Assembly: GCF_902729425.1 (NCBI RefSeq)
Contig: NZ_CACVCH010000049.1
Coordinates: forward strand, 1-64,000
Source of the DNA: Magnetospirillum sp. SS-4
GTDB lineage: Bacteria > Pseudomonadota > Alphaproteobacteria > Rhodospirillales > Magnetospirillaceae
Direction: 5' to 3'
DNA: 64,000 bases
Numbering within the stretch: position 1 is the stretch's first letter; the number at the start of each line of letters is the position of its first letter. The notes beneath the pieces were generated by a model. It ran no database searches and had not been told where the DNA came from. It was given only the letters and a program-made list of their open reading frames with translations. This document shows, one piece after another, positions 16,524 through 25,984 of this stretch. The position numbers and the translations under genes are program-made.

Positions 16524-17820
16524 GATCGTCCTCGGGAACGAGAAGGCCGGCCCCGGCCAGGATGGCGGCCTGCTCGGCCAGCGGCATGACCCCCAGGCCG
16601 GAGCGCTCGGCGATTGCGATGAGGTCGCGGCGGCCGTCGGCCTGGTTCATCAGCCACCGCCGCGCCAGCAATTGCCGGTCGGCCGAGGAATCCGGCCTGG
16701 ACAGGGTGGGCGCCAGATCGTGGCGGGAATAGAACGGCTCGCCGAATGGCCGGGTATTGCGCCATGTCCGATTGGCCTCCAGCACCCGGCAGATATCAAG
16801 ACAGGCCGAGACCGCCCCGATCAGGGAATCGGCGGCGACATGGTCGAGATTGTCGTCCGAGGTATGGTATTCGGGCGATTCCTGGAAATAGCCGCGCATC
16901 AGCGCCGCCACCGGGAAATCATAGCCGGGCGAGCAATAATTGCGCTCGTCGGCACCGCGCGGGTCGAAGTCGAGCACCCGGTGGGGAATGCCGCCGTCGC
17001 GAAAGGCTGTCCGCGCCGCCCGCTCGGCCAGGGTGCCGCCCCGCTGCGGCAGTTTCAGGCTGAGAGGCTGACGGTCGCCGATATTGGTCAGCACGTATCC
17101 GGCCAGCAGGTGGCGGCGCAGGTGCTCGCCATGGCGCGACAGATAGGCGATCGAGCCGATATTTTCCGGCCCCAGCACGAAGCGGTAGGTCAGCCGCCGC
17201 CGGGGCAGCGCCGCCAGGGCGCGATGGAGGAAGGCCAGCACCAGCGGTCCCGACAGCTCGTTGTTGGCCATGGAGGGATGGCAGGTATAGGACGAGAACA
17301 GCACCTCGCCCTCCTCGTCGCCGGGCAGGACGCAATCCGACACCCGCATGACTCCGTCGATCAGGTCGGTGTCGACCGTCACCCGGTAGCGGCCCTCGGG
17401 CAGGGTGGCGCGCAGGGCGTCGGGCAGGCAGAACCCCCAGCGCGGGGCGTAATAGCTGGTGACGTAGGGGATGGCGTGGGGGCGGTCGGGCAGCGAGTGC
17501 AGGTGCGGTTGCAGGTCGGCCAGGGCCAGGGTGCCGCTGAACGGGTGGGAGTAATTGACCAGATGCAGGGTGTGGTCGCGGGCATCGAGGATGCGCCGGC
17601 CGGACGGGTCCTCGACGAAGGCCTGGCGGAACACCCATTCCCGGGGCACCTCCCAGTCCAGGATCGGGGTTCCGGTCGGAATGTCCCAGTGGGAGAGCGG
17701 CAGCAATTCACCCAGCATGTCGTGGGTTTGGCGCTGGCCCTCGCCGGTGATGCTGCGCATGATCGGCCACAGCCGGCGCAACCAGGATTCGACCTCGTCA
17801 GGGCTGGGCAGGCAGGTCAT
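16495..17820 (-). CDS. DUF4910 aminopeptidase-like protein with winged helix
   Basis: 441-residue protein resembling the DUF4910 family: a zinc-aminopeptidase-like domain (about residues 1-340) followed by a C-terminal winged-helix region (about 360-430, RRWLMNQADGRRDLIAIAER). Candidate metal residues are in YTCHPSMANNELSGP (His/Asn/Glu), RGADERNYCSPGYDFP (Asp/Glu) and YHTSDDNLDHV (His/Asp). Members occur in glycan and flagellin-modification clusters; the substrate is not established. ATG 17820 overlaps the 3' end of the hexapeptide gene by 23 bp. It lacks a signal peptide, so it is presumably cytosolic. Confidence 0.84.
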   Translation of the reverse strand: MTCLPSPDEVESWLRRLWPIMRSITGEGQRQTHDMLGELLPLSHWDIPTGTPILDWEVPREWVFRQAFVEDPSGRRILDARDHTLHLVNYSHPFSGTLALADLQPHLHSLPDRPHAIPYVTSYYAPRWGFCLPDALRATLPEGRYRVTVDTDLIDGVMRVSDCVLPGDEEGEVLFSSYTCHPSMANNELSGPLVLAFLHRALAALPRRRLTYRFVLGPENIGSIAYLSRHGEHLRRHLLAGYVLTNIGDRQPLSLKLPQRGGTLAERAARTAFRDGGIPHRVLDFDPRGADERNYCSPGYDFPVAALMRGYFQESPEYHTSDDNLDHVAADSLIGAVSACLDICRVLEANRTWRNTRPFGEPFYSRHDLAPTLSRPDSSADRQLLARRWLMNQADGRRDLIAIAERSGLGVMPLAEQAAILAGAGLLVPEDDHAAAQDRPG

Positions 17821-18532
17821 CGAATCCCCCGTCCAGGGCCATCAGCCGGTTGTCACGCTCGTTCGGCTTGAACTTGATGTCGGTGCCGATGCCGAACACC
17901 ACCACGTCGTCGGGAACCTCGCGGTCGACCACCAGGGCGTTGGCGGCGATGCGGACATTGCGGCCGACCCGGCTGCGGCCCAGGATGGCCGAGCCCGGCC
18001 CCATCCACAATCCGCCGGCGATGGTGGGGTAGTGGCCGTGATTGTGGCCGATGGTGCAGTTCTGGGTCAGTACGATGAAGGGACCGAATTCGCCATAGCC
18101 GACGACGCTGCCCAGGGCGTGCATGGGAAAGAAGAAATCGATCTCGTCGGTCCGGTAGAAGATGTTCAGGCAGCACTGGCTCTTCATGACGTAGAACAGG
18201 CAGTCCAGCAGGGCCTCCGGCGCCTGGGCCAGGAACAGCCGGCGCGAGAACGGGTGCAGCAGGCGGGTCAGGTGCTCGATGTTGAGCGGGTTGACCAGCG
18301 GCGTCCCATCCTCGCCCCGATAATAGCGGGCGGTGCAGAACGAGTGCTCGCGGGCGATCTTGGCGTGAACGTCGCGGAAGGTGTCGCGGTATCCGGCCAG
18401 CGCCCCGGCCACGCCGGGCAGCGGTCCCTGCCGTTCCATCAGGTGGCGGAAGACTTCCCACGCCGTCTCCTCCGGCCAGCGTCCCGGCTGGGCGTCGAGG
18501 GCCAGGGCGGACAGGTCACGGGATCGCGTCAC
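17798..18532 (-). CDS. Left-handed beta-helix acyltransferase-like protein
   Basis: 244-residue protein with an N-terminal helical region (1-125) like that of serine acetyltransferases and a C-terminal hexapeptide-repeat segment (about 140-225: VVGYGEFGPFIVLTQNCTIG, NHGHYPTIAGGLWMGPGSAILG, RVGRNVRIAANALVV). The HNHG motif, with His available for catalysis, supports acyl-CoA- or acyl-ACP-dependent O/N-acylation. Translation apparently starts at GTG 18532. The final segment (KFKPNERDNRLMALDGGFDD) is unusual. It overlaps the DUF4910 gene and belongs to the same operon. Confidence 0.78.
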   Translation of the reverse strand: MTRSRDLSALALDAQPGRWPEETAWEVFRHLMERQGPLPGVAGALAGYRDTFRDVHAKIAREHSFCTARYYRGEDGTPLVNPLNIEHLTRLLHPFSRRLFLAQAPEALLDCLFYVMKSQCCLNIFYRTDEIDFFFPMHALGSVVGYGEFGPFIVLTQNCTIGHNHGHYPTIAGGLWMGPGSAILGRSRVGRNVRIAANALVVDREVPDDVVVFGIGTDIKFKPNERDNRLMALDGGFDDLPAQP

Positions 18533-18571
18533 GGCATTGCTCCATCTTGTCCGCTGGCGGGGCTTGTCCGC

Positions 18572-19570
18572 TCATGGGGCCGCGCCCGGTCTGCGAAACA
18601 TCCAGAGATAGCATGGCAGTCCGTACATCACGCCCAGGTCGCAGCCGACCTCCTCCATGCCGATTCGCGACATCATGTCCCGAACGGTCCGCCTGCCCCG
18701 ACAATAGCGCAGACTGCCGCCGGTGGTAATCATCACTCCGTCCGGCGCGGGAAAATCGGAAAAGGCGAACAGGCCGCCGGGGCGCAGGCACTGGAACACC
18801 GCCCGCCCCAGCGGCGCCAGGTCCCGGAAGTAATTGGCGGCGCCGCAGCAGACGACCAGATCGGCCACCCGTCCTTCCAGTTCCGCGACCACGTCGCCGA
18901 CGGTCAGGGAATCGTACAGGTCGCGCCGACGCGCCCGTTCCAGCATGGATGCCGACAGGTCGATTCCGGCAAGGGTGCGGGCCAGCGGTCTCAGGTGGGG
19001 GGCGGCGAGTCCGGTGCCGCAGCAGGCGTCGACGATGTCCAGGTTTCCGTCCGGTTCCAGCCGGGGCGACAGGAACGCCAGGAACCTGTCGACGGCCATG
19101 TCGTGCAGGAAGACCTCGTCGTAGGTGTCCAGTCCGTCGCGGTATTTCTCCTCGATGGCGTGGCGCTCGATCCGCGCGGGAAGCTCCGGCCCCAGGCAGT
19201 GGGAGAACAGGCGGACGGCGCTGTCGCCGCGCCCGAGCCTGACCGACAGGGCCGCGAAATTGCCGAAAAAATCGTATGCCTGGGGATCATCCCGGAAGGC
19301 GTCGGTCAGGATCACCTCGGCGATGTCGGGATTGCCGAACCGGCAGCCGGCGATCCAGCGCCCGGCCAGGGCTTCGACATGTGCCTCGGGCGCGGCGACC
19401 ATGATGCGCAGGACCAGGGTCTGAAGGCCGAGGTCGAGAAGCGCCGGTGAATCCGGCTCGCCTCCGAACGCCTTGATGCAGGCCTCGAAGGCATCCACAT
19501 ATCGTCCGTCGAGGCACATCCCGGCTGCGGTGGCGAAGTCCGGGCGGATGTCCTGGCTTTCTTCCATCAT
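18572..19570 (-). CDS. SAM-dependent methyltransferase with helical N-terminus
   Basis: 332-residue protein. The N-terminal ~150 residues are helical and TPR-like (DAFEACIKAFGGEPDSPALLDLG). The C-terminal class I methyltransferase domain (about 150-325) has motif I VDACCGTGLAAPHL, an acidic residue in AGIDLSASML and motif IV VADLVVCCGAANYF. The architecture resembles TPR-methyltransferases found in glycan or lipid tailoring. It is the first gene of the minus-strand cluster; a GAGGGG Shine-Dalgarno precedes two consecutive ATGs (19570, 19567). The substrate is unknown. Confidence 0.85.
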   Translation of the reverse strand: MMEESQDIRPDFATAAGMCLDGRYVDAFEACIKAFGGEPDSPALLDLGLQTLVLRIMVAAPEAHVEALAGRWIAGCRFGNPDIAEVILTDAFRDDPQAYDFFGNFAALSVRLGRGDSAVRLFSHCLGPELPARIERHAIEEKYRDGLDTYDEVFLHDMAVDRFLAFLSPRLEPDGNLDIVDACCGTGLAAPHLRPLARTLAGIDLSASMLERARRRDLYDSLTVGDVVAELEGRVADLVVCCGAANYFRDLAPLGRAVFQCLRPGGLFAFSDFPAPDGVMITTGGSLRYCRGRRTVRDMMSRIGMEEVGCDLGVMYGLPCYLWMFRRPGAAP

Positions 19571-19666
19571 CCCCTCGATCGAGCGGCACGGCCGGCTGTG
19601 GGCGAGTGTATTGAAACGCCGGGACGGAGCATACCCCTATCCCGGCACCTCACCATGGACCAGTTT

Positions 19667-19704
19667 TTGAATTCGCGTGTGATTCAAGGAGTCCGCCCTT
19701 GAAT
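19667..19704. promoter_or_regulatory. Repeated TTGAAT/ATTCAA elements
   Basis: TTGAAT at 19667-19672, its inverted copy ATTCAA at 19682-19687 and a third TTGAAT at 19699-19704 lie between the divergent methyltransferase gene and a small ORF. The spacing (9-nt spacer for the inverted pair) is compatible with a dimeric repressor site. This is suggestive only. Confidence 0.25.
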
Positions 19705-19978
19705 GAGCGGAGGCGTTGGAATGGGGGGAATCGAGCGTCTGGGCATGCGGTGTCAATGGATCAAACGCTTGCTGGCCAACGATCTGGTGGACAGCGACGA
19801 GGTCATGGCCCCTTACGGGCGCGAGGTTCTGGAGTGCGTGGCTGCCAGTGGGCGGGCGGGCGTTGCCGCTGGCGTGGCGGGTCTGTCCGCACCCTTGCGC
19901 GACATATTCGACGAGATGCGGCCCGCACCGGCAAGACCCTTGGACAATGACGCTCCGCCGCCGCAGTCGAACTGGTAG
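19703..19978 (+). CDS. Hypothetical small protein
   Basis: 91-residue open frame beginning MSGGVGMGGIERLGMRC. An AAGGAGT Shine-Dalgarno (19686-19692) lies 10 nt upstream. The predicted product is mostly helical in the middle (QWIKRLLANDLVDSDEVMAPYGREVLECV) and Pro-rich at the end (PAPARPLDNDAPPPQSNW). I do not recognise a family. Whether it is a real gene is uncertain: the codon pattern is like the host in its centre, and a good ribosome site supports it. It stands at the left edge of a lower-GC island. Confidence 0.45.
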   Translation: MSGGVGMGGIERLGMRCQWIKRLLANDLVDSDEVMAPYGREVLECVAASGRAGVAAGVAGLSAPLRDIFDEMRPAPARPLDNDAPPPQSNW

Positions 19979-20436
19979 GAAATCAGCTTCTGCATCTCGC
20001 CTCCACCGCAGGAACTGGGGTTTTTGCTTTTTTGAGCAGGGTTAGTACGTCTGTGCCACCAGTAGGTTCTCTAGTACGCACCTAACGCGCCAGAGTTGTT
20101 ACTTATGAAATAGTTATACGGCATATGATGTTATTTATTAAAAGTTTTACGGAGCATTCAATAATAGATTATATCGAATTTAGGGAAAGTGTTGTTGTTT
20201 AAGCCGCTCATGTGTGGTTTTATAACACTAAGGGCGTTTAAAATTAGTATGTATTGACCGTTTTTGTCGTCACCGCATTGGCATGCCGATCGGCAGTTGT
20301 GGGGCCATGCTGGGGCGGGATGGTCGTGGAATTTGCTGCTCGTATATGCGGAGTGCAGGTTCCAGGTGGTCACCGTCGGGAAGCCGAGCAAGTTCGCCGG
20401 GCGGTTCCAAATAATCACTGACAGAGGATGGGTGGA
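19979..20436. other. AT-rich intergenic stretch, no gene seen
   Basis: No convincing coding region. Base composition falls sharply (27% GC over 20101-20160, 33% over 20161-20220) against a generally high-GC window. A 12-bp palindrome, TGCCGATCGGCA, is at 20284-20295. An 86-codon open frame on the minus strand (20158-20418) has no recognisable family and no good start context. The composition suggests imported DNA or a promoter-rich leader for the lipoprotein pair. Confidence 0.6.
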
Positions 20437-20844
20437 ATGAGAAAATTGATCGCTTCTTTTATGGTATTTACAACTGTTGGCTGCGCATCGCAGCCCGATA
20501 AGATCGCAACCTCATATATTTCGCCAGTACAATATCAAAGCCATTCCTGCAGCGAGATTTCCGGCGAAATGCAGCGAGTGACTCGTCGAGCTAACGAATT
20601 GCACGGAAGCCTAGAGAAGTTGGCTGACAACGATGCTGCCCAGATGGGGGTTGGTTTGGCCCTGTTCTGGCCTGCCCTTTTCTTCCTCGAAGGTGGTGAT
20701 GGCGCAGAAGCGGCTGAATATGGCCGACTGAAGGGGGAGCGCGACGCGCTTGAACAGGCGGGTATTCAAAAAGCCTGCAATTTATCTCCAGTCGAAAGGC
20801 CCCAACCGGTGCAGCCAACCGAAGTCCAGAAGTCGGTGATCTGA
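20437..20844 (+). CDS. Putative lipoprotein
   Basis: 135-residue predicted lipoprotein. The signal MRKLIASFMVFTTVGC ends in a lipobox (TVGC, Cys16). A central helical part (SCSEISGEMQRVTRRANELHGSLEKL) is followed by a short hydrophobic segment (VGLALFWPALFFLEG) and another helix (AAEYGRLKGERDALEQAG). The architecture resembles small bacterial lipoproteins of unknown function that carry a glycine-zipper-free hydrophobic hairpin. ATG 20437 with upstream GGTGGA is preferred over 20428. Codon use is less GC-biased than its neighbours, consistent with transfer. Confidence 0.72.
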   Translation: MRKLIASFMVFTTVGCASQPDKIATSYISPVQYQSHSCSEISGEMQRVTRRANELHGSLEKLADNDAAQMGVGLALFWPALFFLEGGDGAEAAEYGRLKGERDALEQAGIQKACNLSPVERPQPVQPTEVQKSVI

Positions 20845-20857
20845 AATGGGTGGCGCT

Positions 20858-21331
20858 ATGAAATGGGTTATCCTTCTGGCTGCTTTCACGGTGTCCGCCT
20901 GCTCCACGACAATTTCTCAGCGCATGGCCTTGCCTTCGGAGCACCGCGCCTCGTTGGCGGTCGCGAAGATCGAAGCCACGGCCAATGTCATCGGCGTGAT
21001 GACTGATATTTCTGTGAAGTTGGAGAAAGCCGTCGCTGCCGAGCTGGCTAAGAGGCCGCAGGGCAACAAACTGATTTCGCTGAAGCTGGATATCCGTGAT
21101 ATGCGTGTCGCCAGCACCGCGTCGCGGTTTTTCGCCGGCGCGTTCGCTGGTGGTAATCGCATGCTGGTTTCCGTCAAGGTCTTCGATGTGGCTAGTAATG
21201 CCTTAGTTGCGGACTATGACGTACGTCGTGAGTCCAATCCCGGTGGTTATGGCGCATTCTATGACCAAGAGGAGGCGACGATCCGTGAAGCCGCTGAAGG
21301 TATAGTTAAGACGCTTTACGGAGAAACCTGA
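20858..21331 (+). CDS. Putative DUF4410-like lipoprotein
   Basis: 157-residue lipoprotein with signal MKWVILLAAFTVSAC (lipobox VSAC, Cys15). The mature part has alternating strand-like segments (KLISLKLDIRDMRV, NRMLVSVKVFDVASNALVADYDV) around a Gly/Ala-rich loop (RFFAGAFAGG). This resembles DUF4410-type outer-membrane lipoproteins; that assignment is tentative. It follows the first lipoprotein by 13 bp, so they are probably one operon. ATG 20858 is chosen for its GGGTGG ribosome site; ATG 20846 would add four residues. Confidence 0.7.
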   Translation: MKWVILLAAFTVSACSTTISQRMALPSEHRASLAVAKIEATANVIGVMTDISVKLEKAVAAELAKRPQGNKLISLKLDIRDMRVASTASRFFAGAFAGGNRMLVSVKVFDVASNALVADYDVRRESNPGGYGAFYDQEEATIREAAEGIVKTLYGET

Positions 21332-21355
21332 GGGTATCAGATTTATACGGAGGCG

Positions 21356-21388
21356 GGGTGTGGGATGACGTTAATTCCACACCCTTTT
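21356..21388 (+). terminator. Terminator of the lipoprotein pair
   Basis: Inverted repeat GGGTGTGG (21356-21363) and CCACACCC (21377-21384), extendable by two weaker pairs, followed by TTTT (21385-21388). It sits 25 bp after the second lipoprotein stop. Confidence 0.75.
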
Positions 21389-21650
21389 GCTTTCTGTCCT
21401 GGCGAAGCCCCGCCGGCAACCACGGTGAATGCCTCCGCGCCGGCCGCCGTGTCCATCTCCGTGGCGCCCTCCCCTGCGCCGGTTCGGAAAGCCATCGATT
21501 GATTCGCGGTTCCGTCGCCCTGTCGCGCGCTCCTTTACCCGACCGCTCTCGCGGCGGCGCCCTCGGAGTTGTCGCACTGCGAGATATCTGTTAGCTTGCG
21601 CCACAACGATTCCGGCCGAATTCGGCGCGGATTTCTGTTCCATCGACGGG
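21389..21650. other. Non-coding leader upstream of gyrA
   Basis: With the preceding terminator this makes a 319-bp stretch without a gene. An open frame in phase with gyrA extends upstream to 21429, but its Arg/Pro-rich product is unlike GyrA and it lacks a ribosome site, so it is treated as non-coding. A possible sigma70-like promoter is TTGTCG (21569-21574), 16-bp spacer, TTAGCT (21591-21596). This is a weak match. Confidence 0.35.
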
Positions 21651-24341
21651 ATGAACTCTTTGACAACGCCTCCTGCGTCGCCACAATTCGATATTACCCC
21701 GGTCACCATCGAAGACGAGATGAAGCGCTCCTATCTCGATTACGCCATGAGCGTGATCGTGAGCCGGGCGCTTCCCGACGTGCGCGACGGTCTGAAGCCG
21801 GTGCATCGCCGCATCCTCTTCGCCATGAAGGAGGCCGGATACGACTACAACAAGCCGTTCCGCAAGTCGGCCCGCATCGTCGGCGACGTCATGGGTAAGT
21901 ATCACCCGCACGGCGATTCCTCGATCTACGACGCCATGGTGCGCATGGCGCAGAACTTCTCCATGCGGCTGATGCTGATCGACGGCCAGGGCAATTTCGG
22001 GTCCATGGACGGCGACCCGCCGGCGGCCATGCGCTATACCGAGGCCCGGCTGGCGCGCTCGGGCCACGCCCTGATCGAGGACATCGACAAGGACACCGTC
22101 GATTTCCAGGCCAATTACGACGAATCGACGCACGAGCCGGTGGTGCTGCCGGCCCGCTTTCCCAATCTGCTGGTCAACGGCGCCGGCGGCATCGCCGTCG
22201 GCATGGCCACCAACATCCCGCCCCACAATCTGGGCGAGGTGATCGACGCCTGCTGCGCCTATATCGACGATCCCGAGGTGACGCCCGAGCGGCTGATGGA
22301 GTTGGTCCCCGGGCCGGACTTCCCCACCGGCGGCACCATTCTCGGCCGCTCCGGCATCCGTGCCGCCCAACTGACCGGGCGCGGTTCGGTGGTGATGCGC
22401 GCCCGCGTCCATATCGAGGACATCCGCAAGGACCGCGAGGCCATCGTCGTCACCGAGATGCCCTATCAGGTCAACAAGGCCCGCATGCTGGAACAGCTGG
22501 CCGAACTGGTGCGCGACAAGAAGATCGAGGGCATTTCCGACCTGCGCGACGAATCCGACCGCGACGGCGTCCGGGTGGTGATCGAGATCAAGCGGGACGC
22601 CATCGCCGACGTGGTGCTGGCCCAGCTCTACAAGTTCACCCCGCTTCAGACCAGCTTCGGCGTCAACTGCCTGGCGCTGAACGGCGGCCGGCCAATGATG
22701 ATGACCTTGAAGGACATCGTCAGGGCCTTCATCAATTTCCGGGAAGAGGTCATCACCCGGCGCACCATCTTCGAACTGGGCAAGGCCCGCGACCGCGCCC
22801 ACGTCCTGGCCGGGCTCGCCATCGCGGTGGCCAATATCGATCAGGTCATCGCCCTGATCCGCTCGGCCCCCGATCCCGCCACCGCCCGCGAGCAGCTGAT
22901 GGCCCGCGCCTGGCCGGTGGGCGACGTGGCGCCGCTGATCCAGCTGATCGACGAACCGGGGCGCGGCATCGCCGACGGCGCCTACAGGCTGTCGGAGATT
23001 CAGGCCAAGGCCATCCTGGATCTGCGCCTGCACCGCCTGACCGGGCTGGAGCGCGACAAGATCGGCGATGAACTGCGCGAGATCGGCCGCCAGATTCAGG
23101 AATACCTGGAAATCCTGTCGTCGCGGCCGCGTCTGTTCGAGGTGATGCGGGCCGAACTGCTGGAAATCCGCGAGCAGTTCGCCACGGCCCGGCGCACCAC
23201 CATCGAGGAGAACGAGTTCGAGGCCGACATCGAGGATCTCATCGCCCGCGAGGACATGGTGGTGACGGTGACCAACACCGGCTACATCAAGCGGGTGCCG
23301 CTGTCGGCCTATCGCGCCCAGAAGCGCGGCGGCAAGGGCCGTTCCGGCATGAACATCAAGGACGAGGACTTCCTCAGCCAGGTGTTCGTCGTCAACACCC
23401 ACACGCCGGTGCTGTTCTTCTCGTCGTCGGGCATCGCCTACAAGCTGAAGGTCTACCGCCTGCCGCTGGGCAATCCCCAGGCGCGCGGCAAGGCCATGGT
23501 CAACCTGCTGCCGCTGGACGAGGGCGAGACCATCTCCACCATCATGCCGCTGCCCGAGGATGAATCCACCTGGGGCGACCTGCATGTGGTGTTCACCACC
23601 TCGAACGGCGACGTCAGGCGCAACCTGCTGTCCGACTTCACCGAGGTCCGGGCCAACGGCAAGATCGCCATGAAGCTGTCGGACGGCGAACGGCTGATCG
23701 CGGTGCAGACCTGTTCCGAGACCGACGACATGCTGCTGGCGACCCGCATGGGCAAGGCCATCCGCTTTCCGGTTCCCGAGGTTCGGGTCTTCAAGGGCCG
23801 CGATTCCACCGGCGTTCGCGGCATCCGGCTGGAGGACGGGGACGAGGTCATCTCCATGTCCATCCTCCGCCATGTGGATTTCGAGTCCGAGACCCGCGAT
23901 TCCTACCTGCGCGGCGACCTGCCGGCCGACCAGTCCGAGAAGATGGCGGCGCAAGAGCAATATATCCTGACGGTCACCGAGAACGGCTTCGGCAAGCGCA
24001 CCTCGGCCTACGAGTACCGCATCACCGGCCGTGGCGGCCAGGGCATCGCCAATATCGACATGACCGACAAGACCGGTCCGGTGGTGGCCTCGTTCCCCGT
24101 CAATCATGAGGACGACATCATGCTGGTCAGCGACGGCGGCAAGCTGATCCGCATGCCGGTCGACGACATCCGCATCGTCGGCCGCCGCACCCAGGGCGTC
24201 ACCCTGCTGCGCACCGCCGAGGGCGAGCGGGTGGTGTCGGCGGCCAGGCTGTGCGACATCGCCGGCGGAAACGACGACGGCGAGGATGCCGGCGGGGACC
24301 TGGACGGTGACGAGGCCGTGGCGGGAGGCGAGGATGACTAG
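21651..24341 (+). CDS. gyrA: DNA gyrase subunit A
   Basis: 896-residue breakage-reunion subunit of the type II topoisomerase that introduces negative supercoils. The N-terminal domain has [20 protein letters not shown] and the catalytic Tyr in [10 protein letters not shown]. The quinolone-resistance region reads [17 protein letters not shown], keeping the Ser and Asp equivalent to E. coli Ser83/Asp87, so no target-site resistance is visible. The C-terminal beta-pinwheel includes the GyrA box [10 protein letters not shown]. An acidic tail ([16 protein letters not shown]) ends the protein. ATG 21651 gives [18 protein letters not shown]. The stop overlaps coaD. Confidence 0.97.
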   Translation: MNSLTTPPASPQFDITPVTIEDEMKRSYLDYAMSVIVSRALPDVRDGLKPVHRRILFAMKEAGYDYNKPFRKSARIVGDVMGKYHPHGDSSIYDAMVRMAQNFSMRLMLIDGQGNFGSMDGDPPAAMRYTEARLARSGHALIEDIDKDTVDFQANYDESTHEPVVLPARFPNLLVNGAGGIAVGMATNIPPHNLGEVIDACCAYIDDPEVTPERLMELVPGPDFPTGGTILGRSGIRAAQLTGRGSVVMRARVHIEDIRKDREAIVVTEMPYQVNKARMLEQLAELVRDKKIEGISDLRDESDRDGVRVVIEIKRDAIADVVLAQLYKFTPLQTSFGVNCLALNGGRPMMMTLKDIVRAFINFREEVITRRTIFELGKARDRAHVLAGLAIAVANIDQVIALIRSAPDPATAREQLMARAWPVGDVAPLIQLIDEPGRGIADGAYRLSEIQAKAILDLRLHRLTGLERDKIGDELREIGRQIQEYLEILSSRPRLFEVMRAELLEIREQFATARRTTIEENEFEADIEDLIAREDMVVTVTNTGYIKRVPLSAYRAQKRGGKGRSGMNIKDEDFLSQVFVVNTHTPVLFFSSSGIAYKLKVYRLPLGNPQARGKAMVNLLPLDEGETISTIMPLPEDESTWGDLHVVFTTSNGDVRRNLLSDFTEVRANGKIAMKLSDGERLIAVQTCSETDDMLLATRMGKAIRFPVPEVRVFKGRDSTGVRGIRLEDGDEVISMSILRHVDFESETRDSYLRGDLPADQSEKMAAQEQYILTVTENGFGKRTSAYEYRITGRGGQGIANIDMTDKTGPVVASFPVNHEDDIMLVSDGGKLIRMPVDDIRIVGRRTQGVTLLRTAEGERVVSAARLCDIAGGNDDGEDAGGDLDGDEAVAGGEDD

Positions 24342-24840
24342 ACGTGTCGGATTGTATCCCGGAACCTTCGATCCCATCACCAATGGCCATCTCGACATCG
24401 TCGCCCGCGCCGCCCGGCAGGTGGACCACCTGATCGTCGCCGTGGCGGTCAATGCCGGCAAGGGGCCGCTGTTCAACCTGGACGAGCGGGTAGCCATGGC
24501 CGAGGCCGAGATGGCGGATCTCATCGCCACCCAGGGCGTCAGCATCGAGGTCCGCCCCTTCGAGACCCTGCTGGTCAATTTCAGCAAGTCCTGCGGCGCC
24601 AATCTGATCGTGCGCGGCCTGCGCGCCGTGTCGGATTTCGAGTACGAATTCCAGATGGCCGGCATGAACGCCCGCATCAGCCCCGAGATCGAGACCATGT
24701 TCCTGATGGCCTCCGAACGCTGCCAGTTCATCTCGTCGCGCTTCGTCAAGGAGATCGGGCGGCTGGGCGGCGACATCTCCCAGTTCGTCAGCTCGCGGGT
24801 GAAGGCGAGACTGGACGAGAAATTCAGCCAGTTGGCATAG
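24334..24840 (+). CDS. coaD: Phosphopantetheine adenylyltransferase
   Basis: 168-residue enzyme converting 4'-phosphopantetheine and ATP to dephospho-CoA, the fourth step of CoA synthesis. The nucleotidyltransferase signature [17 protein letters not shown] (with TxGH) is at the N-terminus, and the C-terminal [17 protein letters not shown] is family-typical. ATG 24334 ([10 protein letters not shown]) follows GCGAGGATG context and overlaps gyrA by 8 bp; the longer frame from 24286 lies within gyrA. Coupling to gyrA suggests shared growth-linked expression. Confidence 0.96.
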   Translation: MTRRVGLYPGTFDPITNGHLDIVARAARQVDHLIVAVAVNAGKGPLFNLDERVAMAEAEMADLIATQGVSIEVRPFETLLVNFSKSCGANLIVRGLRAVSDFEYEFQMAGMNARISPEIETMFLMASERCQFISSRFVKEIGRLGGDISQFVSSRVKARLDEKFSQLA

Positions 24841-24914
24841 CCAGTCGGCAGAGACAGTCATCGGTCCGGGCGGAAATGGTTCCGGCGGGCCGGCCCAAGG
24901 ACGAGGAGGACCGC

Positions 24915-25394
24915 GTGGACGCCGAGAATACTCTTTACCTGGACCTGAAGGATGGCCGCGTGGTCATCGAACTGCGCCCCGATCTGGCCCCCAACCATGT
25001 CGCCCGCATCAAGGAACTGGCGCGGGAGGGCTTTTACGACGGCCTCAAGTTCCATCGGGTGATCGACGGCTTCATGGCCCAGACCGGCTGTCCCAAGGGC
25101 ACCGGAACCGGCGGTTCCGGTCAGAACCTCAAGGCCGAGTTCTCCAAGGAGAAGCATGTGCGCGGCACCTGCTCCATGGCGCGGGCCGCCAGCCCGGACA
25201 GCGCCGATTCCCAGTTCTTCATCGTGTTCGAGCCCGCCTCGCACCTGGACGGCAAGTATACCGTCTGGGGGCAGGTCACCGAGGGCATGGACCATGTGGA
25301 CGCCATCAAGCGGGGCAGCGCCCGGGCCAATGGCAGCGTCGATTCTCCCGATTCCATCATCCGCCTGCGTGTCGCGGCGGATTGCCAGGACTGA
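24915..25394 (+). CDS. ppiB: Cyclophilin-type peptidyl-prolyl isomerase (cytosolic)
   Basis: 159-residue cyclophilin without signal peptide. Catalytic and binding residues are seen in KFHRVIDGFMAQTG (the catalytic Arg of FHRV) and DSADSQFFIVF, with HLDGKYTVWGQV near the end. A GAGGAGGA Shine-Dalgarno (24903-24910) before GTG 24915 decides the start; the upstream ATG at 24876 would add 13 residues. It lies directly upstream of a secreted paralogue, with which it shares long nearly identical segments, so the pair arose by tandem duplication. Confidence 0.92.
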   Translation: MDAENTLYLDLKDGRVVIELRPDLAPNHVARIKELAREGFYDGLKFHRVIDGFMAQTGCPKGTGTGGSGQNLKAEFSKEKHVRGTCSMARAASPDSADSQFFIVFEPASHLDGKYTVWGQVTEGMDHVDAIKRGSARANGSVDSPDSIIRLRVAADCQD

Positions 25395-25401
25395 CGACAC
25401 C

Positions 25402-25959
<558 letters not shown>

Positions 25960-25984
25960 GGCGCATTCGGTCAGGCCGCCCGCC

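Noticed and set aside
20158-20418. 86-codon minus-strand frame in the AT-rich gap
   Set aside because: No ribosome site, no family resemblance, and random open frames are expected in AT-rich DNA.
21358-21594. 78-codon frame upstream of gyrA
   Set aside because: It begins inside the terminator hairpin and has no coding-like pattern or ribosome site.
21591-24776. 1061-codon open frame on the minus strand opposite gyrA
   Set aside because: It is antisense to a clearly conserved gene; its product is His/Gly/Arg-rich low complexity, typical of a shadow frame in high-GC DNA.
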